Source of the DNA: Eubacteriales bacterium
Lineage (GTDB): Bacteria > Bacillota > Clostridia > Lachnospirales > Lachnospiraceae
DNA: 64,000 nucleotides
Reading direction: 5' to 3'
Assembly (NCBI GenBank): GCA_030539395.1
Contig: JAUNSC010000017.1
Span: forward strand, 1 to 64,000
This document shows, one piece after another, positions 54,859 through 63,995 of the stretch (positions are counted from its first letter, which is position 1; every line of letters starts with the position of its first letter). The translations under genes were made by a program, and so were the position numbers. A model generated the notes under the pieces. That model ran no database searches. It was not told the DNA's origin and was given only the letters and a program-made list of their open reading frames with translations.

Positions 54859-55086
54859 TCATATCTCCGTAAATGACATCCGCTGCTTTATGCCCGATGT
54901 CATAATATCAAACACAACAGAGCCATTCGCCAGAATGGTTTTCTCGTAAGATACCTGTTTCCCGGCAAACTTTGCTTTTACATAGCTTTCCACATCATCC
55001 GTCTCAATTTCCTCAAAAAAGACATCCCTCATCTGATTGTTGGCACACTGATTAAAAATTTCCCATACAACTTCATATTCCTTCAT
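54859..55086 (-). CDS. Small uncharacterised protein upstream of the MoxR-VWA pair
   Basis: This protein of about 75 residues is not recognised. It is acidic in the middle (FFEEIETDDVESY) with no membrane segment or cysteine pair. The ATG at 55086 has GGAG 9 bases upstream. Other in-frame starts at 55092 (ATG) and 55134 (GTG) are possible. It lies 25 bases before the MoxR gene on the same strand, so it is probably part of that operon and could be a regulator or adaptor. Confidence 0.6.
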   Translation of the reverse strand: MKEYEVVWEIFNQCANNQMRDVFFEEIETDDVESYVKAKFAGKQVSYEKTILANGSVVFDIMTSGIKQRMSFTEI

Positions 55087-55179
55087 CTGCATTTTCTCCG
55101 TCTTCGATTCCTTCTGTTTTGATAAAACTTTCACATATATTTATCCTACACTAATATCGATTTCTTCGCAAGGGAATCA

Positions 55180-55208
55180 TTGCAATCCACCCTGAATCAT
55201 GCTATGAT
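55180..55208 (+). promoter_or_regulatory. Promoter of the secreted C39-like gene
   Basis: TTGCAA (55180-55185) and TATGAT (55203-55208) are 17 bp apart, 37 bp before the start codon. Confidence 0.65.
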
Positions 55209-55245
55209 GTTCCTGCATTAGATGAGATTTGAAAAGGAGGTATCA

Positions 55246-56196
55246 ATGAAAAAAAGAAAACACATTTTTCATTTTTTATGGCTTCTGGCGTTGCTGCTCA
55301 TGATCGCCGTACCGGTCCAGGCTGCACCAAAAAATAAGCTTGTTAAAAGTAAAGACGGATATACATATTACTATAATTCCAAAGGAAAAATCACCAAATC
55401 CAAACTGGTCACATACAAGAAAAAAACATATGGATTTGATAAACAGGGCCATATGTACAAGGGAACATTATTCACATTGAACGGCAAAACATACTACGCC
55501 ACTTCAAGCGGTGCAATTTCCAAAAACAAATTTGTGACAGTGAATGGAAAGTGCTATTTTTTCAACAGCAGCGGGGTCCGTATCGGAAAACAGCTCAACG
55601 TAAAAACCCAAAATACGCAAAGCAGCCAAAAAAAGCTGGCTATGAAAAATATCAGGCAGAAGCCCCAGCTTCCGACCGGCTGTGAATCTGTAGCTCTTAC
55701 GATGGTATTAAAATATTATAAATTTAATCTCTCTAAGACTACAATAGCCTCCAAATATCTTCCCAGGAGCAGTTCAGGCAACTTTGTTACAGCCTTTGCC
55801 GGAAATCCGTTTTCTTACAGCGGATGCGGAATATATTCTCCGGGGCTTACAAAGACAGCCAATAAATATCTGAAGGCGAAAAAATCTAAATTAAAAGCAT
55901 ACGATATCACAGGAACTACGCTTTCTAATCTGTATAAATTTATCGATGAAGGCACTCCCGTTATCGTATGGAACAGTATGTATATGAGGAACCCGATTCC
56001 TTCTTTTTCGTATCGTACTCAGGGAAAAAGATGGACATTCTATGCATATGAACATTGTGTAGTTCTCTGCGGATATGATAAAAAGAAGAATAAGGTATTG
56101 ATCAACGATCCTCTCAGCGGACTCGTATGGAGAAAAAAATCCTCTTTTGAAAGAATTTACAATAAAATGGGAAAAATGGCGGTCGTTATCCGCTAA
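55246..56196 (+). CDS. Secreted C39-like protease with wall-binding repeats
   Basis: This 316-residue protein has a signal peptide (about 1-27, ending VQAAP). Next come four repeats like choline-binding/glucan-binding modules (YYYNSKGKITKS, YGFDKQGHMYKG, YYATSSGAISKN, YFFNSSGVRIGK). A C39_2 domain follows, with Cys in LPTGCESVAL near residue 145, His in YEHCVVLCGY near 272, and Asp in VLINDPLSG near 288. AAGGAGG precedes the ATG. The repeats probably bind the cell wall or a surface polysaccharide. Its domain is related to the protein at 39223-40020. Confidence 0.85.
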   Translation: MKKRKHIFHFLWLLALLLMIAVPVQAAPKNKLVKSKDGYTYYYNSKGKITKSKLVTYKKKTYGFDKQGHMYKGTLFTLNGKTYYATSSGAISKNKFVTVNGKCYFFNSSGVRIGKQLNVKTQNTQSSQKKLAMKNIRQKPQLPTGCESVALTMVLKYYKFNLSKTTIASKYLPRSSSGNFVTAFAGNPFSYSGCGIYSPGLTKTANKYLKAKKSKLKAYDITGTTLSNLYKFIDEGTPVIVWNSMYMRNPIPSFSYRTQGKRWTFYAYEHCVVLCGYDKKKNKVLINDPLSGLVWRKKSSFERIYNKMGKMAVVIR

Positions 56197-56220
56197 TAAA
56201 AAATAAAGAAGGTAATTACA

Positions 56221-57402
56221 ATGGAAACATATGTGATTTTTAAGGATCTGGCAATCATTTTGATCTCTGCCAAGCTCTGCGGACTGCTGGCCGCGAAGCT
56301 TAAGGCTCCGCAGGTTGTAGGTGAAATAGTTGCCGGACTTCTTATTGGCCCGAGCATTCTCGGACTTGTACAGCAGACAGAATTAATCAGCGGTATGGCA
56401 GAGATTGGTGTAGTGCTCCTGATGTTTTTTGCCGGATTACAGACCAGTCTTCATGATCTGAAACGCACAGGATGGAAAGCATTTCTCATTGCATGCGCCG
56501 GTGTATTCGTACCGCTTGTCGGCGGGTATCTGCTCTACTGCCTCTACTATGGCTTTGCTCCCAGCGGTACCAGTCAGTTTTATTCCGCCCTGTTTACCGG
56601 GGTTATAATGACAGCAACTTCGGTCAGCATCACTGTTGCTTCACTCCAGGAACTGGGCTATCTCAAATCTGAGACAGGAACCACTATCATGAGTGCTGCC
56701 ATCATCGATGATGTTATCGGTATTATTGTCCTGACCTTCGTGGTGGGCATGAAAGATCCCACTTCGAATCCTGCCACCGTAATTCTTAATACCGTCCTGT
56801 TTTTTGCAGGTGCTGTCATATTCGGTGTAATCATTTATAAAATATTTAAAATCCTTGATAATCGTTATCCGCATACGCGCCGTATTCCTATCCTTGGCTT
56901 TGTACTGGCTTTTGCAATGGCTTTTATTGCAGAAAAATATTTTGGCATTGCTGATATTACAGGTGCATACGTGGCCGGAATCATCCTGTGCAGTATCAAA
57001 GATTCTGAATATATTGCGCGCAAAGTCGATGTCAGCTCTTATATGCTGTTTGCGCCGGTATTCTTCGCCAGTATCGGCCTTAAGACTTCTATTGATGAAA
57101 TGTCACCGTCTCTGCTTTTGTTCTGTATATTATTTGTTATTGTCGCTCTTGTAACTAAGATTATCGGCTGCGGTATTATGTCCCGCATAATTGGTTTTTC
57201 AGGAAGCGACTCCTTAAAAATCGGTGTCGGGATGATGACCCGTGGAGAAGTTGCCCTTATCGTGGCACAAAAGGGCCTGTCTGTAGGTATGATCGAAGCT
57301 AAATATTTTACAGCGGTTATTCTTCTGATCATGGCATCATCCATTTTAACACCTGTTATTTTGAAGATTCTGTACACCAGAAAGACCTCTGCAGCCGCCT
57401 GA
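56221..57402 (+). CDS. Cation:proton antiporter (CPA2 type)
   Basis: This 393-residue membrane protein has about twelve segments. It starts LILI-like with KLKAPQVVGEIVAGLLIGPSILG, the conserved first segments of CPA2 antiporters. SAAIIDDVIGIIVL near residue 160 supplies the paired acidic residues of the transport site. There is no C-terminal RCK/TrkA domain, so this resembles NapA/short KefB-like proteins. It is 25 bases downstream of the C39-like gene and probably co-transcribed. Sodium or potassium could be the ion. Confidence 0.92.
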   Translation: METYVIFKDLAIILISAKLCGLLAAKLKAPQVVGEIVAGLLIGPSILGLVQQTELISGMAEIGVVLLMFFAGLQTSLHDLKRTGWKAFLIACAGVFVPLVGGYLLYCLYYGFAPSGTSQFYSALFTGVIMTATSVSITVASLQELGYLKSETGTTIMSAAIIDDVIGIIVLTFVVGMKDPTSNPATVILNTVLFFAGAVIFGVIIYKIFKILDNRYPHTRRIPILGFVLAFAMAFIAEKYFGIADITGAYVAGIILCSIKDSEYIARKVDVSSYMLFAPVFFASIGLKTSIDEMSPSLLLFCILFVIVALVTKIIGCGIMSRIIGFSGSDSLKIGVGMMTRGEVALIVAQKGLSVGMIEAKYFTAVILLIMASSILTPVILKILYTRKTSAAA

Positions 57403-57604
57403 TTGTTTTGATTTTGTTCAGAATCATAAATTCTAAATAATAATCCTTTAAGAATTATTTAATCGAACGAACACAGTTTCTACACATTTATCCGTTATGA
57501 TATAAACATATTAGCAAAAAGCTAATATATTTCATAACTCACACTTCGCAGTAACCACACACTGCGAAGTACTCCCTCAAAATATTTAATTTTTCTCTTT
57601 CCTA

Positions 57605-57632
57605 AAACAGGACTGCCGACGGCAGTCCTGTT
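57605..57632 (+). terminator. Terminator downstream of the antiporter gene
   Basis: AACAGGACTGCC pairs with GGCAGTCCTGTT, followed by TTCC. The T run is short, but the stem is perfect. Confidence 0.75.
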
Positions 57633-57677
57633 TTCCTTACTGAAACTAAATTAAACATAAAATAAACAAGAAAAAGA

Positions 57678-57726
57678 TTGTTTTCCCTGCTGTTTTTTTT
57701 TATAATAACACCATGCGGATTCCGCA
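57678..57726 (+). promoter_or_regulatory. Promoter and dyad of the HicB-like gene
   Basis: TTGTTT (57678-57683) and TATAAT (57701-57706) are 17 bp apart. TGCGGATTCCGCA (57714-57726), a perfect dyad, covers the expected start of transcription. HicB antitoxins often repress their own promoters, so it may be an autoregulatory operator. Confidence 0.6.
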
Positions 57727-57768
57727 AATGATCTACGCCGTTTTATCGCGGCAGAAATGGAGTGTATC

Positions 57769-58044
57769 ATGAAATTCATATATCCTGCAGTATTTCGCAA
57801 AACAGAAAATGGCACCTACACAGGATACTTTCCTGATTTGGAAGATTGCCATGCACAGGGAGATACCCTGGATGAGGCATTGGATAATGCTAATGAAGCC
57901 GCTTTCAACTGGATTTCTGTAGAACTGGAAGAAGGCTGTCAGCTTCCTTCCGTGTCCGACATCGAAGATCTGACATTAAATAATGCAGAGATCGTCCGCA
58001 ATATTTGTGTGACTATGCGATTTTTTGACGGCTGGGACGAATAA
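57769..58044 (+). CDS. HicB-like protein without an adjacent HicA toxin
   Basis: This 91-residue protein has the HicB N-terminal domain: FRKTENGTYTGYFPDLEDCHAQGDT, then LDEALDNANEAAFNWI (shown here in parts). There is no separate C-terminal DNA-binding domain of the usual Arc or HTH type visible. The start at 57769 has GGAG 6 bases upstream, better than the ATG at 57757. No HicA-sized gene lies on either side; the neighbour is a BlaI-type regulator on the opposite strand. It could be an orphan antitoxin or a stand-alone regulator. Confidence 0.82.
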   Translation: MKFIYPAVFRKTENGTYTGYFPDLEDCHAQGDTLDEALDNANEAAFNWISVELEEGCQLPSVSDIEDLTLNNAEIVRNICVTMRFFDGWDE

Positions 58045-58047
58045 CCG

Positions 58048-58425
58048 TCACCGTTTGCCGGCAGCCTGAATAAGTTTTTGTATTTCATCTTCAAATTCTT
58101 TGTACCCGATCAACTGTGCCATTGCAAGGATCACATAAATAACAGATTCCTTTTCTATTCCAGATGAGAGTGCAACTTTAGCCACATATTCTCCGTAGGT
58201 TAAAGTTGCCTCAAATCTTCTTGCCCAGACTTTTCCGGTCATTTCTTCCCCAACTACATGGATTGCTTCTTTTTCCAGCAAAGAACGTACCGTATTATGC
58301 AGATAACCTGAACTCCAGTGTTCATCCCGAGCCATCTCCAGAATTTCTCCACACGTAAGTGCTTTTTGTTCTCTCCAAAAATATTCCATCACTTTTATTT
58401 CTGATACTGTTAGTTTTTTAAACAT
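58048..58425 (-). CDS. BlaI/MecI-type transcriptional repressor
   Basis: This 125-residue regulator has a winged helix (LTVSEIKVMEYFWREQKALT; SSGYLHNTVRSLLEKEAI) like the BlaI/MecI family. A dimerising C-terminal part follows. No BlaR1-type sensor is encoded next to it, so its inducer must come from elsewhere. It has a strong promoter with direct repeats that could be its own operator. Its stop lies 3 bases from the stop of the HicB-like gene. Confidence 0.85.
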   Translation of the reverse strand: MFKKLTVSEIKVMEYFWREQKALTCGEILEMARDEHWSSGYLHNTVRSLLEKEAIHVVGEEMTGKVWARRFEATLTYGEYVAKVALSSGIEKESVIYVILAMAQLIGYKEFEDEIQKLIQAAGKR

Positions 58426-58447
58426 ACTGCTCCCCCCGTTTATTGAA

Positions 58448-58505
58448 ATTTAATAATAATATTCCAGATTACTTGTATAATACATTTAATAATAATCTAT
58501 GTCAA
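58448..58505 (-). promoter_or_regulatory. Promoter of the BlaI-type gene with 13-bp direct repeats
   Basis: On the minus strand TTGACA (58500-58505) and TATTAT (58477-58482) are 17 bp apart. ATTTAATAATAAT occurs twice (58448-58460 and 58484-58496), once in the spacer and once downstream, 36 bp apart. Autorepression by a dimer at each repeat is plausible. Confidence 0.6.
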
Positions 58506-58512
58506 TATATTT

Positions 58513-58540
58513 AAAAAAAATCCTCGACAATTGTCGAGGA
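58513..58540 (-). terminator. Terminator of ftsH
   Basis: TCCTCGACAATTGTCGAGGA (58521-58540) is a perfect palindrome followed on the minus strand by eight T. Confidence 0.85.
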
Positions 58541-58573
58541 TTTTGCGCGTTATTTGAAAACCAAATCTATTTT

Positions 58574-60538
58574 TTACTGCATCGGAGTATTTTCTTCAGT
58601 TGAATCTGTCATACCCTCTGTCTCTTCATCAGAATCATTTTCTACCTGATGGAAGATTTCCATAAACTCTTTTCCTGTAATCGTTTCTTTTTCTATCAGG
58701 AATGCCGCTATCTTATCAAGTGCTTCTCTGTGGTCACGCAGCAGACGGAGCGCCTCCTGATAAGCTTCCTTAATAACTTTCATGACTTCCTTATCAATTT
58801 CAGCCGCTGTCACATCACTGCAGTTCAATACATTTCTTCCATCCAGATATTGATTTGCCGGTGATTCCAGGCCTACCATTCCAAACTTCTCTGACATACC
58901 ATACTGCGTGATCATGGCCCTGGCCAGTTTGGTTGCCTGCTCAATATCATTTGCAGCCCCTGTGGTCACACTGTTAAATACAATTTCTTCCGCAGCACGG
59001 CCCCCCACAAATTCTACAATTCTGGCGCGGATCTCTGCCTCTGTATTCAAATATTTTTCTTCTTCCGGTACATTCATGACATAACCCAGAGCACCCATGG
59101 TACGCGGTACGATCGTAATTTTCTGAACCGGTTCAGAATCTTTCTGAAGTGCACTGACAAGCGCATGACCAACTTCATGGTAAGAAACAATCTTTCGCTC
59201 CTCTTTGCTGAGGATTTTATTCTTCTTTTCCTTACCAACCAGAACTACTTCTACCGATTCAAAAAGATCTGCCTGGCTCACAGCATTTCTGCCATTCTTA
59301 ACTGCCAGGATAGCAGCTTCATTAATCATGTTCGCCAGATCGGAGCCTACCGCTCCTGAAGTCGCAAGAGCAATCGCTTCCAGATCCACCGTCTCATCCA
59401 TCGCCACATTTTTCGCATGGACTTTAAGTACGTCAATACGTCCCTGCAGATCCGGTTTATCTACTATTACGCGTCTGTCAAAGCGTCCCGGACGAAGCAG
59501 AGCCTGATCAAGGACTTCCGGACGGTTGGTAGCAGCCAGGATCAGGAGTCCTGATGCACTGTCAAATCCATCCATTTCCGCCAGCAGCTGGTTCAGTGTC
59601 TGTTCACGCTCATCATTTCCGCCGCCATACCGGCTGTCACGACTCTTACCAATTGCATCAATCTCGTCAATAAAAATGATACACGGTGCATTTTTCTTTG
59701 CCTCCTCAAACAGCTCTCGCACACGGGAAGCGCCTACACCTACAAACATCTCTACAAAGTCGGAACCTGACAGAGAGAAAAACGGCGCATGTGCCTCTCC
59801 CGCAACCGCCTTTGCCAGGAGTGTTTTTCCTGTACCCGGAGGTCCGACCAGCAGTGCTCCTTTGGGAAGCTTTGCACCAATCTTAGAATAACGTCCCGGA
59901 TGTTCAAGAAAATCTACCACTTCCTGCAAAGATTCCTTTGCCTCATCCTGACCTGCCACATCTTTAAATGTAACGCCGGTTTCCTTCTGTGCATATACTC
60001 TTGCCTTATTTTTTCCGATTCCCATGACGCCGCCGCCACCGGACATCTTTTTCATTGCGAATCCCATAACAATCCAGATAAGTACCAGCGGAATCAGGAA
60101 ACTGAGAATACTGTAAATGAATTCTGATGTTACATCCGGAATTTCTTTTTTGAATTCCACCCCGGCATCCAAAAGCCGCTGTGCAATATAAGGATCACTT
60201 ACAATTCCTGTATAATAAGTATATTCACCGCCGCCCAACGCCTGTATCGGCTGAACTTTCGGTGTAATAACATACTGTCCCGATTCGATTTCCACGCTTT
60301 TTACTTCATCATTTTCCAGCATTTCTATAAACTTGTTATAGGTAATTTCCTGGTTTGTAGACCCTCGCATCAGGTTGTTAAAAAGCATCATAATAACAAG
60401 GGAAATCACTGTGACAATCAGAAAAACCGCTATTGTCTGACTGTTCTTCGGGGGTCTGTTTCCATTATTTCCATTATTATTTCCATTATTTCCCGGCCCT
60501 CTGTTCGGCCCGTTATTCTGATATTGGTTATTATCCAT
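58574..60538 (-). CDS. ftsH: ATP-dependent zinc metalloprotease FtsH
   Basis: This membrane protease degrades misfolded and regulatory proteins. It has 654 residues. Ahead of the first membrane segment (about 35-55) is an Asn/Gly-rich extension of roughly 30 residues ([19 protein letters not shown]), longer than in most FtsH proteins. A second membrane segment is near 145-165. The AAA domain has GPPGTGKT near residue 232 and FIDEIDAIG near 293. The zinc site is HEVGHAL near 455. A proline-free acidic tail closes the protein. AGGAGG precedes the ATG. Confidence 0.97.
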   Translation of the reverse strand: MDNNQYQNNGPNRGPGNNGNNNGNNGNRPPKNSQTIAVFLIVTVISLVIMMLFNNLMRGSTNQEITYNKFIEMLENDEVKSVEIESGQYVITPKVQPIQALGGGEYTYYTGIVSDPYIAQRLLDAGVEFKKEIPDVTSEFIYSILSFLIPLVLIWIVMGFAMKKMSGGGGVMGIGKNKARVYAQKETGVTFKDVAGQDEAKESLQEVVDFLEHPGRYSKIGAKLPKGALLVGPPGTGKTLLAKAVAGEAHAPFFSLSGSDFVEMFVGVGASRVRELFEEAKKNAPCIIFIDEIDAIGKSRDSRYGGGNDEREQTLNQLLAEMDGFDSASGLLILAATNRPEVLDQALLRPGRFDRRVIVDKPDLQGRIDVLKVHAKNVAMDETVDLEAIALATSGAVGSDLANMINEAAILAVKNGRNAVSQADLFESVEVVLVGKEKKNKILSKEERKIVSYHEVGHALVSALQKDSEPVQKITIVPRTMGALGYVMNVPEEEKYLNTEAEIRARIVEFVGGRAAEEIVFNSVTTGAANDIEQATKLARAMITQYGMSEKFGMVGLESPANQYLDGRNVLNCSDVTAAEIDKEVMKVIKEAYQEALRLLRDHREALDKIAAFLIEKETITGKEFMEIFHQVENDSDEETEGMTDSTEENTPMQ

Positions 60539-60578
60539 ATATACTTTGTTTCCTCCTTAGAGCGCAAAAAATCGCCAC

Positions 60579-60606
60579 ATCATATAGTATAAGGATTCTC
60601 CGTCAA
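60579..60606 (-). promoter_or_regulatory. ftsH promoter
   Basis: On the minus strand TTGACG (60601-60606) and TATGAT (60579-60584) are 16 bp apart. Confidence 0.6.
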
Positions 60607-60757
60607 GAAATCAATATGCACTTTCGAAAAAGATTCCTGTTTTTATTAAATATTTCTAAAAATTCGACAAAAAACCACTGGCAAAACACTGGCATTTGAT
60701 ATATTATGATATCTGTGGCTTATCACTTACAGAAAAAAATTTTGAGGATAAATGATC

Positions 60758-62239
60758 ATGAAAATTGGATTCGACAACAATAAATATCTGACAATGCAGT
60801 CAGAACACATTAAGCAGCGTATCAGCCAGTTCGGCAACAAACTCTATCTCGAATTCGGAGGAAAGCTCTATGATGATTATCATGCTTCCCGTGTACTTCC
60901 CGGATTTGAACCGGACAGCAAGCTCCGTATGCTGATGCAGCTTGCAGACCAGGCCGAAATCGTTATTGTTATCAGTGCCGCTGATATTGAAAAGAATAAA
61001 ATCCGCGGAGATCTTGGCATTACATATGATTCTGATGTACTCCGCCTGATCGGAGTATTTGAAGAACGTGGACTCTATGTCGGCAGTGTAGTTATCACTC
61101 AGTATGCCGGTCAGAGCGGAGCAGATCTTTTCCGCAGCCGTCTCCAAAAACTGGGGATAAAAGTTTATACTCACTATGTAATTCCAGGGTACCCCAGCAA
61201 TCTTCCCTTAATCGTCAGCGATGACGGATACGGTAAGAATGATTATATTGAAACAACACGGCCCCTGGTAGTGATCACTGCCCCCGGTCCCGGAAGCGGA
61301 AAAATGGCCACCTGTCTCTCCCAGCTCTATCATGAGCACAAGCGGGGTATTCCGGCAGGCTATGCCAAATTCGAAACCTTCCCTATCTGGAACATTCCGC
61401 TGAAACATCCCGTAAATCTTGCGTATGAAGCTGCAACAGCCGATTTAAATGATGTCAATATGATCGACCCCTTCCATCTGGAAGCTTATGGTGTAACCAC
61501 TGTCAATTATAACCGTGACGTGGAAATCTTCCCGGTACTTAACGCCATTTTTGAAAAAATTGCCGGCGAGAGCCCATACAAATCTCCCACAGATATGGGT
61601 GTCAATATGGCAGGAAACTGCATCTGCGATGATGAGGTCTGTAAGGAAGCATCAAAACAGGAAATCATCCGCCGATATTATCAGGCTCTCAACGCTTTAG
61701 CAGCAGGAACCGGCACTGAAGAAGAAGCCATCAAAATTGAACTGATCATGAAACAGGCCGGCATCAGCAAAGAAGACCGCAGTGTTGTTCTCCCGGCACT
61801 GAAGCGCGGTGAAGAAACAGGCGGACCTGCCGCAGCAATCGAGCTTGAAGATGGCAGCATCATTACCGGAAAAACCACAGAACTTCTTGGTGCTTCCGCA
61901 GCTCTTCTCTTAAATGCACTGAAAAAGCTGGCAGGCATCGATCATGAGGTCCATGTCATCTCACCAAAAGCAATTGAACCGATACAGCGCCTGAAAACAG
62001 AATATCTCGGAAGCAAGAACCCCAGGCTTCACACAGATGAAGTACTTATCGCCCTTTCTATCAGCGCGGCTGAAAGTGAAACTGCCCAGCTTGCTCTGGA
62101 ACAGATTCCGAACCTTGCAGGCTGCCAGGTTCATACCACGGTAATGCTTTCATCGGTGGATATCAAGACTTTCAAACGCCTGTCCATCCAGTTGACAAGT
62201 GAACCGGTTTACGAAAACAGACAGGTTGTATTCCATTAG
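60758..62239 (+). CDS. DUF1846 family protein
   Basis: This 493-residue protein begins KIGFDNNKYLTMQSEHI and contains GGKLYDDYHASRVLPGF and VVITAPGPGSGKMATCLSQLYHE, the last a phosphate-binding-type loop of this conserved Firmicutes family. Its biochemical role is not established. The start at 60758 has GAGG 10 bases upstream; an ATG 6 bases earlier is too close to it. It is divergent from ftsH and 139 bases before pyrG. Confidence 0.92.
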   Translation: MKIGFDNNKYLTMQSEHIKQRISQFGNKLYLEFGGKLYDDYHASRVLPGFEPDSKLRMLMQLADQAEIVIVISAADIEKNKIRGDLGITYDSDVLRLIGVFEERGLYVGSVVITQYAGQSGADLFRSRLQKLGIKVYTHYVIPGYPSNLPLIVSDDGYGKNDYIETTRPLVVITAPGPGSGKMATCLSQLYHEHKRGIPAGYAKFETFPIWNIPLKHPVNLAYEAATADLNDVNMIDPFHLEAYGVTTVNYNRDVEIFPVLNAIFEKIAGESPYKSPTDMGVNMAGNCICDDEVCKEASKQEIIRRYYQALNALAAGTGTEEEAIKIELIMKQAGISKEDRSVVLPALKRGEETGGPAAAIELEDGSIITGKTTELLGASAALLLNALKKLAGIDHEVHVISPKAIEPIQRLKTEYLGSKNPRLHTDEVLIALSISAAESETAQLALEQIPNLAGCQVHTTVMLSSVDIKTFKRLSIQLTSEPVYENRQVVFH

Positions 62240-62271
62240 AAAAATGAATTAAATCGATTAAAAAAAATCTG

Positions 62272-62300
62272 TTTTCATTTCTCTTAAAATCAGTTATAAT
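62272..62300 (+). promoter_or_regulatory. pyrG promoter
   Basis: TTTTCA (62272-62277) and a perfect TATAAT (62295-62300) are 17 bp apart. The likely start of transcription is near 62307. Confidence 0.65.
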
Positions 62301-62324
62301 TCATAAGTATTATTTTGCACGATG

Positions 62325-62363
62325 GAGTGTATCTTTCCCCCGGGGAAGGATACACTCTTTTTT
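62325..62363 (+). terminator. Terminator inside the pyrG leader (attenuator)
   Basis: GAGTGTATCTTTCCCC (62325-62340) pairs with GGGGAAGGATACACTC (62342-62357), with one G-T pair, followed by six T and then directly by the AAGGAGG ribosome-binding site. It lies after the pyrG promoter, so it can end transcription before the gene. In B. subtilis a leader terminator of this kind controls pyrG by CTP level. Confidence 0.75.
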
Positions 62364-62378
62364 AAGGAGGAACAAAAA

Positions 62379-63995
62379 ATGCCAGTAAAATACGTATTTG
62401 TCACAGGCGGTGTTGTATCCGGTCTAGGAAAAGGCATTACAGCGGCTTCTCTTGGGCGGCTGCTGAAAGCCCGCGGTTATAAAGTCACTATGCAGAAATT
62501 TGATCCCTACATCAATATCGACCCGGGAACCATGAATCCCATTCAGCATGGGGAAGTATTTGTGACTGATGACGGAGCAGAGACTGACCTGGATCTTGGT
62601 CATTATGAGCGTTTTATCGATGAAAGCCTTACAAAAAATTCCAATGTTACCACCGGTAAAATTTACTGGTCCGTTCTTCAAAAAGAGCGGCGGGGTGATT
62701 TTGGCGGAGGAACCGTACAGGTCATACCCCATATCACAAATGAGATCAAAAGCCGGTTTTACCGCAATTATACCTCTGATGAAACACATATTGCTATTAT
62801 TGAAGTGGGCGGCACCGTAGGAGACATTGAAAGCCAGCCGTTCCTGGAAGCAATCCGTCAGTTTCAGCACGATGTGGGACGGGAAAATGCAATCCTGGTT
62901 CATGTCTCCCTGATTCCCTATATTAAAGCATCCGGCGAGATGAAGACCAAACCTACCCAGACAAGCGTAAAACAACTTCAGGGCATGGGCATCTGGCCTG
63001 ATATTCTCGTATGCCGTTCAGAACTCCCTCTTGAAGAAGGTCTGAAAGAAAAAATTGCACTTTTCTGCAATGTACCTGTCAGTCATGTCCTTCAAAATCT
63101 TGACGTAGAGTATCTTTACGAAGCTCCCCTTGCCATGGAGGCAGAACATCTTGCCCAGGTTGCCTGCGAATGCCTGAATCTTCCCTGCCCTGAGCCCGAT
63201 CTGAATGACTGGATTTCTATGGTCCATGCTTTAAAGCACCCTACAAAAGAAGTAACTGTTGCTCTCGTAGGAAAATATACCCAGCTCCATGATGCATATA
63301 TCAGTGTAGTAGAAGCATTAAAACACGGCGGTATCTCCCAGCACGCAACTGTTCACATTAAATGGATCGATTCTGAATTGTTAAACGGGCAAAATGCAGA
63401 AGAAATGCTTGGTGACGTATCCGGAATTCTGGTGCCCGGAGGCTTTGGCGACCGCGGTATTGACGGAAAAATCATTGCCATACGATATGCCCGGGAACAT
63501 CAGGTTCCCTTCCTGGGCCTGTGCCTGGGCATGCAGCTTGCCATCGTAGAATATGCCCGCAATGTAGTTGGACTTCATGATGCCCACAGTATCGAACTTG
63601 ATCCCGCCACTACCCATCCGGTCATTGCTCTGATGCCGGATCAAAATGGCGTGGAAGATATCGGAGGCACCCTGCGTCTTGGTTCTTATCCATGCAGTCT
63701 TGATAAAACCACAAAAGCTTACATGCTCTATGCATCTGATACTATCTGCGAACGTCACAGACACCGCTATGAAGTAAATAATGATTACCGGAAAATCCTT
63801 ACTGACAACGGCCTGACCCTTTCCGGCCTTTCACCTGACGGAAGGATCGTGGAAATGATCGAATTAAAATCACATCCTTTCTTCCTGGCTACTCAGGCGC
63901 ATCCGGAACTGAAATCCCGGCCAAACCGCCCTCATCCTTTATTTAAGGGATTTGTTGAAGCGGCATTGGAATGCAGGAACCATCCCGGACAATAA
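62379..63995 (+). CDS. pyrG: CTP synthase
   Basis: This enzyme makes CTP from UTP, ATP and glutamine, the last step of pyrimidine nucleotide synthesis. It has 538 residues. The synthetase part has the P-loop [11 protein letters not shown] near residue 13. The C-terminal class I glutamine amidotransferase has the nucleophile in [11 protein letters not shown] near residue 385 and the His-Pro-Glu of THQAHPE-like TQAHPEL near 515. The start at 62379 has AAGGAGG 8 bases upstream; a longer in-frame reading runs through the attenuator. It ends 5 bases before the window edge. Confidence 0.98.
   Translation: MPVKYVFVTGGVVSGLGKGITAASLGRLLKARGYKVTMQKFDPYINIDPGTMNPIQHGEVFVTDDGAETDLDLGHYERFIDESLTKNSNVTTGKIYWSVLQKERRGDFGGGTVQVIPHITNEIKSRFYRNYTSDETHIAIIEVGGTVGDIESQPFLEAIRQFQHDVGRENAILVHVSLIPYIKASGEMKTKPTQTSVKQLQGMGIWPDILVCRSELPLEEGLKEKIALFCNVPVSHVLQNLDVEYLYEAPLAMEAEHLAQVACECLNLPCPEPDLNDWISMVHALKHPTKEVTVALVGKYTQLHDAYISVVEALKHGGISQHATVHIKWIDSELLNGQNAEEMLGDVSGILVPGGFGDRGIDGKIIAIRYAREHQVPFLGLCLGMQLAIVEYARNVVGLHDAHSIELDPATTHPVIALMPDQNGVEDIGGTLRLGSYPCSLDKTTKAYMLYASDTICERHRHRYEVNNDYRKILTDNGLTLSGLSPDGRIVEMIELKSHPFFLATQAHPELKSRPNRPHPLFKGFVEAALECRNHPGQ

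Larger units (their letters stand above)
57403..57768. other. Intergenic region with three stem-loops and a promoter
   Basis: No gene is seen. From left to right it holds a TATGAT (57496-57501) without a good -35, TATTAGC/GCTAATA (about 57509-57529), a perfect 10-bp hairpin ACTTCGCAGT/ACTGCGAAGT (57543-57570), a strong terminator (57605-57632), and the promoter of the HicB-like gene. The hairpins ending in a terminator might be a small RNA, but no solid promoter supports this. Confidence 0.45.
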
